64,000 nucleotides of DNA, from positions 1-64,000 of the forward strand of contig NZ_SOCR01000017.1 in NCBI RefSeq assembly GCF_004364335.1, in the 5' to 3' direction. Position 1 is the stretch's first letter. Each line of letters opens with the position of its first letter. The translations under genes were made by a program, and so were the position numbers. This document shows positions 35,998 through 43,774 of the stretch, piece after piece. Source of the DNA: Pseudomonas graminis (lineage in GTDB: Bacteria > Pseudomonadota > Gammaproteobacteria > Pseudomonadales > Pseudomonadaceae). Under the pieces are notes generated by a model. That model was not told where the DNA came from. It saw only the letters and a program-made list of their open reading frames with translations, and did not search any database.

Positions 35998-36614
35998 TGG
36001 TCGACAAATACGGCGTCGGACAAGACCCTTACTGTCCGCCTGGCAGCACCGTGCTGCGCAACCGCCTCAACCTCACCGACGCAAAAACCCTGGCGCAAGC
36101 CGAGCGCGACCTGTCCGAAGTCGCCGCTGAGTCCATCGATTTCTCCCCTCCTCCCTACGATTTTCCCTATCTGCAAGCCATCCATCGCCAGCTGTTCGCT
36201 GATCTCTACGACTGGGCGGGCGAACTGCGCACCGTCGACATCTCCAAAGACCAGACCCACTTCTGCGTGACCCACCGCATCGAGCCCGAGGCCAATAAGC
36301 TGTTCAAGGTATTGGCCGACGCGAACTGGTTTCAGGAGCTGGATCGCGGGCGCTTGATTGCGGCGAGTGCCGAGCTGTTTGGGGATTTGAACGTGATTCA
36401 TCCGTTTCGCGAAGGGAACGGGCGTGCGCAGCGGATTCTGTTTGAACACATCATTGTGAATGCAGGGTTTGAGATCAGTTGGTGGCCGGTGGAGGCGGAG
36501 GAATGGATACGGGCGAATGTGGATGCGGTGGGGTGTGATTATGAGGGGATGGTGCGGGTGTTTGAGCGGTGTGTTGGAGGGGCGATTGGAGTGGACTTCA
36601 AGCCCCATGAATAA
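35997..36614 (+). CDS. fic: Fic-domain AMPylating toxin (class I)
   Basis: A 205-residue Fic protein with the full catalytic motif HPFREGNGRAQR, the flap around DWAGELRTVDISKD, and an N-terminal segment ending in RNRLNLTDAKTLAQAERDLS. It should transfer AMP from ATP to target proteins. The separate upstream antitoxin with the inhibitory Glu makes this a class I pair. GC drops toward the 3' end (GTGGATGCGGTGGGGTGTGA style), unlike nrdA. It sits between nrdA and nrdB. Confidence 0.92.
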   Translation: MVDKYGVGQDPYCPPGSTVLRNRLNLTDAKTLAQAERDLSEVAAESIDFSPPPYDFPYLQAIHRQLFADLYDWAGELRTVDISKDQTHFCVTHRIEPEANKLFKVLADANWFQELDRGRLIAASAELFGDLNVIHPFREGNGRAQRILFEHIIVNAGFEISWWPVEAEEWIRANVDAVGCDYEGMVRVFERCVGGAIGVDFKPHE

Positions 36615-37005
36615 AGCCTGCCGCTCCTTCGTTTCGATACGCAGCCGGAATACCTCAGATAGACGCTGCTCGAACCGACAGATGGCAAGCTCACGCTATT
36701 GGGGTGATGGGCCACGGCTCCCGTGACTCTCAAGGCTCATGGCTGTTTCCATGATGTTGATTTGAGTCAAGCACAACGGCGCATCTGCAAAATCTCAGTT
36801 TCGCAAACACCATATCGTGTGTATTCTTACGCCTGCCACCACAACATAGGCGATTCGCAATCAGTGAATCGTTGGTAGGTCAAGAAGAATTCAGCTCGTG
36901 TTCGTGATCTCGAATGACGACTGGAAATGACGGATAGAAGGCCTTCAGCGGAGACGTACGGAGCAAATTTCCGTATACTCGCGCCCCCCAATCAAGGACA
37001 ACGCT
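36615..37005. other. Intergenic control region before nrdB
   Basis: About 390 bases with no supported gene apart from the leader ORF that follows. It holds an NrdR-like box at 36807 and a TATACT -10 hexamer at 36974-36979. Confidence 0.55.
36807..36822. promoter_or_regulatory. NrdR-like box upstream of nrdB
   Basis: ACACCATATCGTGTGT closely matches the palindromic NrdR consensus ACACWATATATWGTG. It implies that nrdB has its own dATP/ATP-sensed promoter separate from nrdA. No good second box was found. Confidence 0.6.
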
Positions 37006-37107
37006 ATGACCACCTGCGCAGCCAAAGCCGACCAATCTTCAATGGTCACCACGTGCCTGCCGTGTCAGCGTTTTGCTCCGCTCCCGGGTGACGGCCCTCG
37101 CGCCTGA
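37006..37107 (+). CDS. 33-residue leader ORF upstream of nrdB
   Basis: ATG at 37006 has AAGGAC eight bases upstream and runs to TGA at 37105-37107. The product, 33 residues, begins MTTCAAKADQSS and has a TTCLPCQR segment with CxxC. A TATACT -10 lies about 27 bases before the ATG. It may be a real small protein or a leader peptide controlling nrdB, 149 bases further on. No homology is claimed. Confidence 0.4.
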   Translation: MTTCAAKADQSSMVTTCLPCQRFAPLPGDGPRA

Positions 37108-37256
37108 CTGCCTTCACCGGAACCCCGAACACACTAGTTTCAAGAGAGCCCTCTCCCGACCGCTGTATGGCGTGACTCGTGTCACAACAGCAGCACACCG
37201 ATTACTCAAATCCACAGGCCGTGTAAAACCGGTCCTCTAGCAGGAGCCTCCTCACT

Positions 37257-38504
37257 ATGCTGAGCTGGGACGAATTCGACAAGACAGACGAAGCTGAACC
37301 CGCCAAAGGCGCCAACGCCGGCCACGCTTCGGAAGCTGCGATGGACAAACTCGACAGCGCCGGTGGTGCTGCTGCGCTTGAAGCCCGCGCCGTTAGCGCC
37401 AACGACTCCGACGCCATTGCCCGCGCCAAAGCCGCGCTGGACAAACTGGACGTCGCTGAAGGTCTTGCCGAACTCGAAGGCTCCGCCGCCCGCGTCGCGG
37501 TCGACGAAAAACGCATGATCAACTGCCGCGCCGACCTCAACCAGCTCGTACCTTTCAAGTACGACTGGGCCTGGCAGAAGTATCTGGACGGCTGCGCCAA
37601 CCACTGGATGCCGCAAGAGGTCAACATGACCACGGACATCGCCCTCTGGAAAGACCCGGAAGGCCTGACCGACGACGAGCGCCGCATCGTCCTGCGCAAC
37701 CTGGGCTTCTTCTCCACCGCCGACTCCCTGGTTGCCAACAACCTCGTGCTGGCCGTGTATCGCCTCATCACCAACCCTGAATGCCGCCAGTACATCCTGC
37801 GCCAGGCCTTCGAGGAAGCGATCCACACCCACGCCTACCAGTACTGCATCGAATCGCTGGGCATGGATGAAGGCGAGATCTTCAACATGTACCACGAGAT
37901 CCCGTCAGTCGCCAAAAAGGCAGCCTGGGGCCTCAAATACACCCGCTCGATCTCCGATCCGAAGTTCGAAACCGGCACCGTCGAAACCGACAAAGAACTG
38001 CTGCGCAACCTGATCGCCTACTACTGCGTCCTGGAAGGCATCTTCTTCTACTGCGGCTTCACCCAGATCCTGTCCATGGGTCGCCGCAACAAAATGACCG
38101 GCGTGGCAGAACAGTTCCAGTACATCCTGCGTGACGAGTCCATGCACCTGAACTTCGGCATCGACGTGATCAACCAGATCAAAATCGAAAACCCACACCT
38201 GTGGGACGCCGAAATGAAGGAAGAAGCGACCCAGATGATCCTGCAAGGGACCCAACTGGAAATCGAATACGCCCGCGACACCATGCCTCGCGGCGTGCTC
38301 GGCATGAACGCCGCGATGATGGAGGACTACCTCAAGTTCATCGCGAACCGTCGTTTGAGCCAGATTGGGTTGAAGGAAGAGTATCCAGGGACGACCAACC
38401 CGTTCCCATGGATGAGCGAGATCATGGACTTGAAGAAAGAGAAGAATTTCTTTGAGACGCGGGTTATTGAGTATCAGACCGGTGGGGCGTTGAGCTGGGA
38501 TTGA
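37257..38504 (+). CDS. nrdB: Ribonucleoside-diphosphate reductase class Ia, small subunit NrdB
   Basis: A 415-residue radical-bearing subunit. It has an acidic N-terminal extension of about 75 residues, diiron ligands in EEAIHTHAYQY and ESMHLNFG (seen as DESMHLNFGID), and the radical Tyr in the same region. The C-terminal TGGALSWD tail docks on NrdA; MLSWDEF at the N-terminus resembles the same tail. It supplies the tyrosyl radical for nucleotide reduction. Confidence 0.96.
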   Translation: MLSWDEFDKTDEAEPAKGANAGHASEAAMDKLDSAGGAAALEARAVSANDSDAIARAKAALDKLDVAEGLAELEGSAARVAVDEKRMINCRADLNQLVPFKYDWAWQKYLDGCANHWMPQEVNMTTDIALWKDPEGLTDDERRIVLRNLGFFSTADSLVANNLVLAVYRLITNPECRQYILRQAFEEAIHTHAYQYCIESLGMDEGEIFNMYHEIPSVAKKAAWGLKYTRSISDPKFETGTVETDKELLRNLIAYYCVLEGIFFYCGFTQILSMGRRNKMTGVAEQFQYILRDESMHLNFGIDVINQIKIENPHLWDAEMKEEATQMILQGTQLEIEYARDTMPRGVLGMNAAMMEDYLKFIANRRLSQIGLKEEYPGTTNPFPWMSEIMDLKKEKNFFETRVIEYQTGGALSWD

Positions 38505-38536
38505 TTTGATTCAGACTCAGTAAGCTGCACACGAAG

Positions 38537-38564
38537 GGGCTGCCAGAAATGGTGGCCCTTTTTT
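38537..38564 (+). terminator. Terminator after nrdB
   Basis: GGGCTGCCA-GAAA-TGGTGGCCC followed by TTTTTT: a 9-bp stem with a GAAA loop, about 33 bases past the nrdB stop. Confidence 0.92.
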
Positions 38565-38594
38565 ATTGCGCTGCGGACTGCCGAGCAGACACCT

Positions 38595-38652
38595 TGATCG
38601 TTCCCACGCTCCGCGTGGGAATACAGCCCTAGACGCTCCGCGTCCACCACGC
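38595..38652. repeat. RAYT-associated REP, left copy
   Basis: TTCCCACGCTCCGCGTGGGAA followed by GACGCTCCGCGTC: two small palindromes. The same pair appears inverted on the other side of the transposase relic at 39299-39353. It is unlike the REP families elsewhere in the window. Confidence 0.85.
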
Positions 38653-38765
38653 CGGAGCAAACTAAACAAGCTGAAGCACCCCGCAACACCAAGGCGGTTC
38701 TACCTACCATCCACATAAACTAGCCTCCAACGCTCCGCCCCCATTTCAGATTAAAGGACGAATCC

Positions 38766-39299
38766 ATGGGCCGAAGCCGCTACACGATTACGGAAATCGA
38801 CAAACCCCACTTCCTGACCTGCACCATCGTTGAATGGCTACCGCTCTTCACCCGCCCGGCCTTGGTCGATATCGTGCTTAACACGTGGCGCTTTCAACAG
38901 GCGAATCAAGGTCTACAGCTCTATGGGTATGTCGTTTTAGAAAATCACCTTCACTATCTCGCTCAGTCTCCAGACCTTGCAAAATCCGTGGCAAGCTTCA
39001 AGTCCTAAACGGCGCGAAACATCATTGACCACCTCCAACTCGCGCATGCTGAAAGCACCCTCCAACGTCTTCGATTCGCTAAGCGCGCGCACAAGGTCGA
39101 CCGCGTCTATCAGGTCTGGCAGGAAGGCGTGCACACGGAGATGGTCTACAGCGAGAGTGTCATGCAGCAGAAGCTCGACTACATACACCAGAACCCTGTG
39201 AAGCGAGGGTATGTGGACTTCGGGGAGCAATGGCGATATTCGAGTGCGCGGGATTATCACGGTAAGTCGGGGCTGATCGAGGTGCAGCGCTGGTACTAA
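38766..39299 (+). pseudogene. REP-associated tyrosine transposase (RAYT), inactivated by one stop codon
   Basis: The frame reads MGRSRYTITEIDKPHF, the HUH metal motif ENHLHYLAQ (His61, His63), then SFKS and a TAA at 39006. It continues in the same frame with TARNIIDHL, RVYQVWQEGVHTEM and KLDYIHQNPVKRGY to a proper stop at 39297. The likely nucleophile Tyr in KLDYIHQNP is beyond the stop, so the short product cannot cut DNA. The codon lost was probably the Tyr of an SFKSYTAR-type motif. Flanked by inverted REPs. Confidence 0.9.
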
Positions 39300-39353
39300 G
39301 GACGCAGAGCGTCCTGGGCTGCATTCCCACGCAGAGCATGGGAACGATCATGT
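39299..39353. repeat. RAYT-associated REP, right copy (inverted)
   Basis: GGACGCAGAGCGTCC and TTCCCACGCAGAGCATGGGAA mirror the left copy at 38595, with the two palindromes in reverse order. Together they form a long inverted repeat around the gene. Confidence 0.85.
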
Positions 39354-39449
39354 ACTCCAGGGAATTCTTAATGACGTAAACCAGTTGTAACAAGACCTTC
39401 GTTGCCGCACCATCCCTTTCCTACAAGAGGCATGGAAAAGGACTACGCT

Positions 39450-40346
39450 GTGGCAAGAAAAAAACCGGCTACGGTCTCCGTCGGCGCCTATGCCTCGGAG
39501 CTACTCCAAGAGGGCCATGTCTACACACGAAATGACTTGCGAGACCTCTTCTCCATCACCGCCTCTAGTATCAACAACGGGATCTTCAAACCTTCAGCGT
39601 TCGATTCAGTCTGGCTTTTCGTCACCGAGCACAAAACAGCAGACCGTACTCAATACGATGATCTTCTTACTGGCGAAATACTGCACATGGAAGGGCAGAC
39701 GCAGGGAGGCACCGACCATCTTTTGGAAGAGCACGTCGAACGAGGGCTAGAACTACTCCTTTTTTATCGCAAGAATAAATTCGAGCACCCTGGTGCCGGC
39801 TTCACTTATAAAGGCAAATTTCTTTACCAAAGCCATTCAGGGTCACTCCCTACGAGCTTCACACTCACTCAAGCGAGCAGCCCAACGCTGACCAGCCCTT
39901 TCATCGAAGCGAAATTACAAACGGCAGGCGAATTCGACCCTGAAAATATCATCGATGCCCGTGAGAAAGTGCTTGCATCCATAGTTCGTCGCAAAGGACA
40001 GAGCAAATTTCGATCAACGTTGCTCAGAGCTTACAACCACAGGTGCGCAGTGACGGGGTGCGAGATAGAGGCCTTGCTGGAAGCTGCTCATATCGTCCCT
40101 TATCAGGGAGCTGACACGAACGTCGTCAGCAATGGCCTGCTACTTCGCGCTGACATTCACACCCTATTTGATCTTGGTTTGTGTTGGATTGATCCCAGCA
40201 GGCTGGTCATCAAACTAGCCGAAGGTTTAGAGGGCAGCGAGTACGAGGCATTGCGAGATCAGCCGATCCGTCTTCCCGACGACGTATTCGACCGACCTAG
40301 CGCTGAGGCGCTAAGGTCGCATTTCAACGCTCTAGAATCGTATTGA
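39450..40346 (+). CDS. HNH endonuclease, probable modified-DNA restriction enzyme
   Basis: The C-terminal domain has a clear HNH fold: CAVTGCEIEALLEAAHIVPY, NVVSNGLLLRADIHTLFDLG and LCWIDPS. The N-terminal half (about 1-150), with VWLFVTEHKTADRTQYDD and LEEHVERGLELLLFYR, resembles the recognition part of some modification-dependent HNH enzymes; I would guess a PUA/SRA-like reader but cannot prove it. AAGGA precedes GTG 39450; ATG 39432 is the alternative. Codon use is less GC-rich than the neighbours, suggesting transfer. Confidence 0.75.
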   Translation: MARKKPATVSVGAYASELLQEGHVYTRNDLRDLFSITASSINNGIFKPSAFDSVWLFVTEHKTADRTQYDDLLTGEILHMEGQTQGGTDHLLEEHVERGLELLLFYRKNKFEHPGAGFTYKGKFLYQSHSGSLPTSFTLTQASSPTLTSPFIEAKLQTAGEFDPENIIDAREKVLASIVRRKGQSKFRSTLLRAYNHRCAVTGCEIEALLEAAHIVPYQGADTNVVSNGLLLRADIHTLFDLGLCWIDPSRLVIKLAEGLEGSEYEALRDQPIRLPDDVFDRPSAEALRSHFNALESY

Positions 40347-40379
40347 GCATATCCAGCTCAAGCTGCACTAACTAGCAAA

Positions 40380-40676
40380 TCAACCCTTCACCCGCTGCCG
40401 ATACTCCTGAACCATGCCCTTTGTTACATCTTCTTTGAAGCACAAGGGCGAATACCCTCCCGCACGGTTATATGCGCTGCGTTTGCCACAGCGGCTGCCG
40501 TTGCTAGCCGAGTTGTAAGGGCATGCACAATTTTTGGGATAGGACGAGATGGAGTCCTCAATGAGTATCTGCGCTATCGCGTCGTCGGTGAGTCGGATTT
40601 CTTTGGCGGAGACGGTGAAAGCGGAGAGCAGCGTGAGGGCTACAATGAAGCTGAGTCCTACATTTCTCATGGCCAT
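40380..40676 (-). CDS. Small secreted Cys-rich protein, unknown function
   Basis: A 98-residue protein with signal peptide (cleavage after TVSAKE) and a Cys pattern CACPYNSASNGSRCGKRSAY...PLCF. Proteins with this CxCP...CGxRSA...C pattern are widespread in proteobacteria and, as I recall, often lie near nucleases. No function is known to me. It is convergent with the HNH gene. MRNVGLS at 40670 is an alternative start. Confidence 0.75.
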   Translation of the reverse strand: MAMRNVGLSFIVALTLLSAFTVSAKEIRLTDDAIAQILIEDSISSYPKNCACPYNSASNGSRCGKRSAYNRAGGYSPLCFKEDVTKGMVQEYRQRVKG

Positions 40677-41030
40677 TCCTTAGCTGTACGGACGAAAATT
40701 CCGTGCTGACTTGTACCATGCCATCATTGAGCCATCACAATGAGTTTTCTCTATGGATTTTCTGACTTTTCCGTAAACCGTTTACGGTAAGTTTCATGGA
40801 CGACTTGCTTCATTCCGGTAGCATTCGCGCAGGTTGCATTTACGAAAACTAGTTGACGGTGTGGACGCCGCCAATTTCGGCGGTTGGCGGAAACCCCAAA
40901 TCCCTATTGCAACGGCCAAACCCGCCGATAGGTTGATATCCGCCTCACCGCATCGCGAGCAAGCTCACCCCAACAGAATCAACATCGCTCGCCAATCCCC
41001 ACCCTAACGGACTCAAAAAACACCAAGGAC
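40677..41030. other. Intergenic region with a perfect palindrome
   Basis: No gene is seen. It contains the 17-bp inverted repeat CCGTAAAC-C-GTTTACGG at 40771-40787 and a degenerate REP half (TCGCGAGCAAGCTCA) near 40955. Confidence 0.6.
40771..40787. promoter_or_regulatory. Perfect palindrome, possible operator
   Basis: CCGTAAACCGTTTACGG has 8-base arms around one centre base. It lies 95 bases before the minus-strand start of the Cys-rich gene and 244 bases before the Mrr-like gene. It has no T-run, so an operator is more likely than a terminator. Confidence 0.4.
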
Positions 41031-42017
41031 ATGGCCAAGAAAACCTCCCTCTTCGAAGACCTGTTTCACATCGCCAGCAAATTACCCTGGTGGATCAGCG
41101 CGCTCATTGCGATCAGCTCCGGCCTCTACCTGCACTCGGTAGCGACCGCGCCAATGCCCGTCTACTCCGACCCTCAACAATTGCAGTCGGTAATCTTCAG
41201 CACGATGGCGCACACCGGCGCGTTGTTTGGGCAATACCTCCTGCCATTCATCTTCTCCGCCGGCGCGATCGCCTCAATCATCGGCCGCCGCAAACGCCGC
41301 AATCTCCTCGAATCTGCCGCCACCACCAAGGGCAACCCTCTGCTGAGCATCACCTGGCACGAGTTCGAATTACTGGTGGGTGAAGCCTTACGCCGGCGCG
41401 GCTATTCAGTACAAGAAACAGGCAAGAACGGCCCGGACGGCGGCATTGATCTGATCGCGCGCAAGGACGGCGAGACGTACGTGGTGCAGTGCAAGCAATG
41501 GCGTTCGATGCAGGTCGGTCTGCCGGTGGTGCGGGAGTTGTATGGCGCGATGGCGGCTGAGGGCGCTGTCGGTGGCTTCGTGGTCACCAGTGGGACGTTC
41601 ACCAAACCGGCGAGGGATTTTGCAGCAGGTCGCAACGTGCAACTGGTCGACGGATCGGTGCTGAAGCAGTGGATCGGAGAAGCGAAGAAGCCCGGTCCAC
41701 GGCCGACGGTCGAGGTGGTGCCAGAGCGTGTCGAGCCCGCAATCGTTGAGCCAGAGGTGGTCGTTACGTCAAGTGCCGCTCCAGCTCCGATTCCCGTTCA
41801 AGCGCCCGCTCCAACCGCGACGCCACCCGTCACACGTGAAGCCGAGCCTGAACCTGCTGCCCTGCCCCCAGCGCCTCTGTGCCCGCACTGCCGCAAAACC
41901 ATGGTGATACGTGTCGCGAGAACCGGCGCCAACGCTGGCGGGAATTTCTGGGGTTGTGTGGCTTATCCGAAATGCCGTGGGATCCGGGCGATTTTCGCGC
42001 CGATGACGGTGAAGTAA
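41031..42017 (+). CDS. Membrane-anchored Mrr-like restriction endonuclease with C-terminal zinc ribbon
   Basis: A 328-residue protein. There are two hydrophobic spans (about 18-38 and 62-86), then a PD-(D/E)XK nuclease domain with TWHEFELLVGEAL, PDGGIDLIARKDG and VVQCKQW (Asp140, Gln153, Lys155) of the Mrr_cat type. A Pro/Ala-rich linker follows, then a topoisomerase-type zinc finger CPHCRKTMVIR...GCVAYPKCRG. Such fusions appear in many genomes; cutting of foreign or modified DNA at the membrane is inferred, not shown. Confidence 0.85.
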   Translation: MAKKTSLFEDLFHIASKLPWWISALIAISSGLYLHSVATAPMPVYSDPQQLQSVIFSTMAHTGALFGQYLLPFIFSAGAIASIIGRRKRRNLLESAATTKGNPLLSITWHEFELLVGEALRRRGYSVQETGKNGPDGGIDLIARKDGETYVVQCKQWRSMQVGLPVVRELYGAMAAEGAVGGFVVTSGTFTKPARDFAAGRNVQLVDGSVLKQWIGEAKKPGPRPTVEVVPERVEPAIVEPEVVVTSSAAPAPIPVQAPAPTATPPVTREAEPEPAALPPAPLCPHCRKTMVIRVARTGANAGGNFWGCVAYPKCRGIRAIFAPMTVK

Positions 42018-42158
42018 CGCCGCTAGACCAATTGAACACGTCCGCCCCCCCTGACGTGCTTCGCACAAATCTCGCACCTGCAACCCCCGCCGCGGCAACA
42101 CGCTAGCGGCATCATGAGATGGCGGTGTGTCAGTGGCGAATCAGGTGCTGACACGATT

Positions 42159-42183
42159 TTCGCGGGCAAGCGCGCTCCTACAG
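42159..42183. repeat. Single REP element
   Basis: A lone inverse copy of GAGCGCGCTTGCCCGCG after the Mrr-like gene. An imperfect partner could be the CACTGGC-like bases upstream. Confidence 0.75.
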
Positions 42184-42304
42184 TGGATGTGTGCTTGGCA
42201 GGGACTGTCTGGCCGCCCCTCATAAGAAGCGCCGTGCCGCGAAGCCCTGAAAGTTCCCGCCTAAACCCTCTTCCCCACATAACATTTTCGCTAACAAATA
42301 GTTA

Positions 42305-42522
42305 CCCGGGTTTCATTTGCCCCCGCCGCCCATCGTTCCTAAAGTGGCTTCACCCCATCGAACCCGCCCAACGCAGGAACGATGGAAACCCACACCCAAG
42401 CCGGAGAACGTCAAACGCCTGATCAGCTTTTAGCATTTTGTTTCTGTCGTTCGCTGCGTCGTTGCTCCCGACGTGGTGCCTCCAAGCTCCAAACTTCAGC
42501 CGCTCCCCAGCGGCTTTTTTTT
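42305..42522 (+). ncRNA. Probable small RNA with rho-independent terminator
   Basis: A perfect 11-bp stem, CCATCGTTCCT (42330-42340) with AGGAACGATGG (42375-42385), encloses a 34-base loop. A single-stranded A/C-rich stretch follows, then the terminator GCCGCT-CCCC-AGCGGC (42499-42514) with eight T's. There is no coding frame with a ribosome-binding site. GCTAACA near 42292 could be part of an RpoS-type -10, which sets the approximate 5' end. The overall look recalls Pseudomonas sRNAs such as RgsA, but I cannot confirm that. Its 3' end is antisense to the last bases of the SHMT-like gene. Confidence 0.6.
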
Positions 42523-43749
42523 GCTCAGCATTTGCTGAATCCGGCCTGCCATCTGCGCCATATCAGCGACCGGGCGCGCATGAAGCCGACCGCAAACACC
42601 CACACGCAAAACATCGCCCAGTAGTCGCGCAACCTCTGTCATGTCCAAGACCTCCATCCCTTGCCGCGTGATGAACTGCGTCCCCAATCGCAGCGCCTGG
42701 TGCCCGGACCGTGAAGGATCAACGCAAGTCCCAATGAGAATCCCCTGCGCCTGCAACGCATGCATCACGGCGCGCGGATCAGCATCAAGAGACAGCGGCA
42801 GCAAGAGTTGATGGGTGTGCACTTCGCCGTCGTTGGCCCCTATGACCGGCAAACCGGCATCAACCAGCGCCCGATGCAACCCCGCGCTGTTGCTGACAAT
42901 GCGGGCAGCGTATTCGCGGCCACCGGCTTGGGCTTCAGTGAGGGTGACCGCCAGGGAGGGCAGCCGGCCGGCGTCGTAGTTGGCGAGCAGGCGGGTGTCG
43001 AGCAGGTTGCGCAGTGGCGTTGCGTCTTCCGGGTCGCGGCCGAGCACCAGTCCTTGCGGCCGGCCGGGCAAGGTTTTGTAGGTGGAGCTGCTGATGAGGT
43101 CGACGCCGGCGGCAAACGGATTGGGGTACGTGCCGCCGGCGATCAGGCCGAGCACGTGGGAGGCGTCGAACAGGGTTTTGGCGCCGACCGCACGGGCGGC
43201 GCTGACCACCGGGGCGATGTCGTCTGCCTTGATCATGACGCTGCGTCCGAGCACGACGAGCTTAGGGCGGGTTTGGGTGATCATCTCTGCCGCGCGCGCT
43301 GCGTCGAGCTGGCAGTTGCGGCGGTCGAACGGCAGGTCCTCAACGATAAGGCCTGCCAATTCTGCAGTCCCGCCACGGCGCTGGCTCAGGTGCCCGCCGT
43401 GCTCGGCGGCGGGTGCCAGCACTTTGTCGCCCGGTCGGCAGTAGGCGTGGAAGATGGCCAGGTTGGCCAGGGTGCAGCTGGCCAGGCGGACTTCGGCCCA
43501 TGCCGCGCCGAACAGGGTAATCGCGGCGTGGCTGGTGAAAGTTTCAAGCACACTGACCAGCTCGGTGTCTGGCTGTTCTTTGTGGCCGGTCGGGCCCATC
43601 GCCGGGTAGGCGCTGAGCGCGGGGTTGTAGGCGGCCATGGCGCGTGCGCTGGGGAGGTTGGCGCCGGCGTAGAGCATCAGGCGCTGGGTCTCCAGTTGCG
43701 GCAATCGGTCGGCACAGGCGGCGAGCAAGGCATCGAGATCACGGGGCAT
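42496..43749 (-). CDS. SHMT-like PLP enzyme of unknown substrate
   Basis: A 417-residue PLP enzyme related to serine hydroxymethyltransferase. It has AEHGGHLSQR, PKLVVLGRSV, DASHVLGLIAGG, and the Schiff-base Lys in SSSTYKTLPGRPQG (SHMT has TTHKTLRGPRGG). Differences from GlyA, such as LASCTLAN for the usual SGSxAN and the His-to-Tyr change before the Lys, show it is not housekeeping SHMT. An aldolase or hydroxymethyltransferase acting on an unusual beta-hydroxy amino acid is plausible. AAGGAGG precedes ATG 43749. Confidence 0.75.
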   Translation of the reverse strand: MPRDLDALLAACADRLPQLETQRLMLYAGANLPSARAMAAYNPALSAYPAMGPTGHKEQPDTELVSVLETFTSHAAITLFGAAWAEVRLASCTLANLAIFHAYCRPGDKVLAPAAEHGGHLSQRRGGTAELAGLIVEDLPFDRRNCQLDAARAAEMITQTRPKLVVLGRSVMIKADDIAPVVSAARAVGAKTLFDASHVLGLIAGGTYPNPFAAGVDLISSSTYKTLPGRPQGLVLGRDPEDATPLRNLLDTRLLANYDAGRLPSLAVTLTEAQAGGREYAARIVSNSAGLHRALVDAGLPVIGANDGEVHTHQLLLPLSLDADPRAVMHALQAQGILIGTCVDPSRSGHQALRLGTQFITRQGMEVLDMTEVARLLGDVLRVGVCGRLHARPVADMAQMAGRIQQMLSKKKPLGSG

Positions 43750-43774
43750 GGTCGGCCGCCTCCTTAATGACGAG

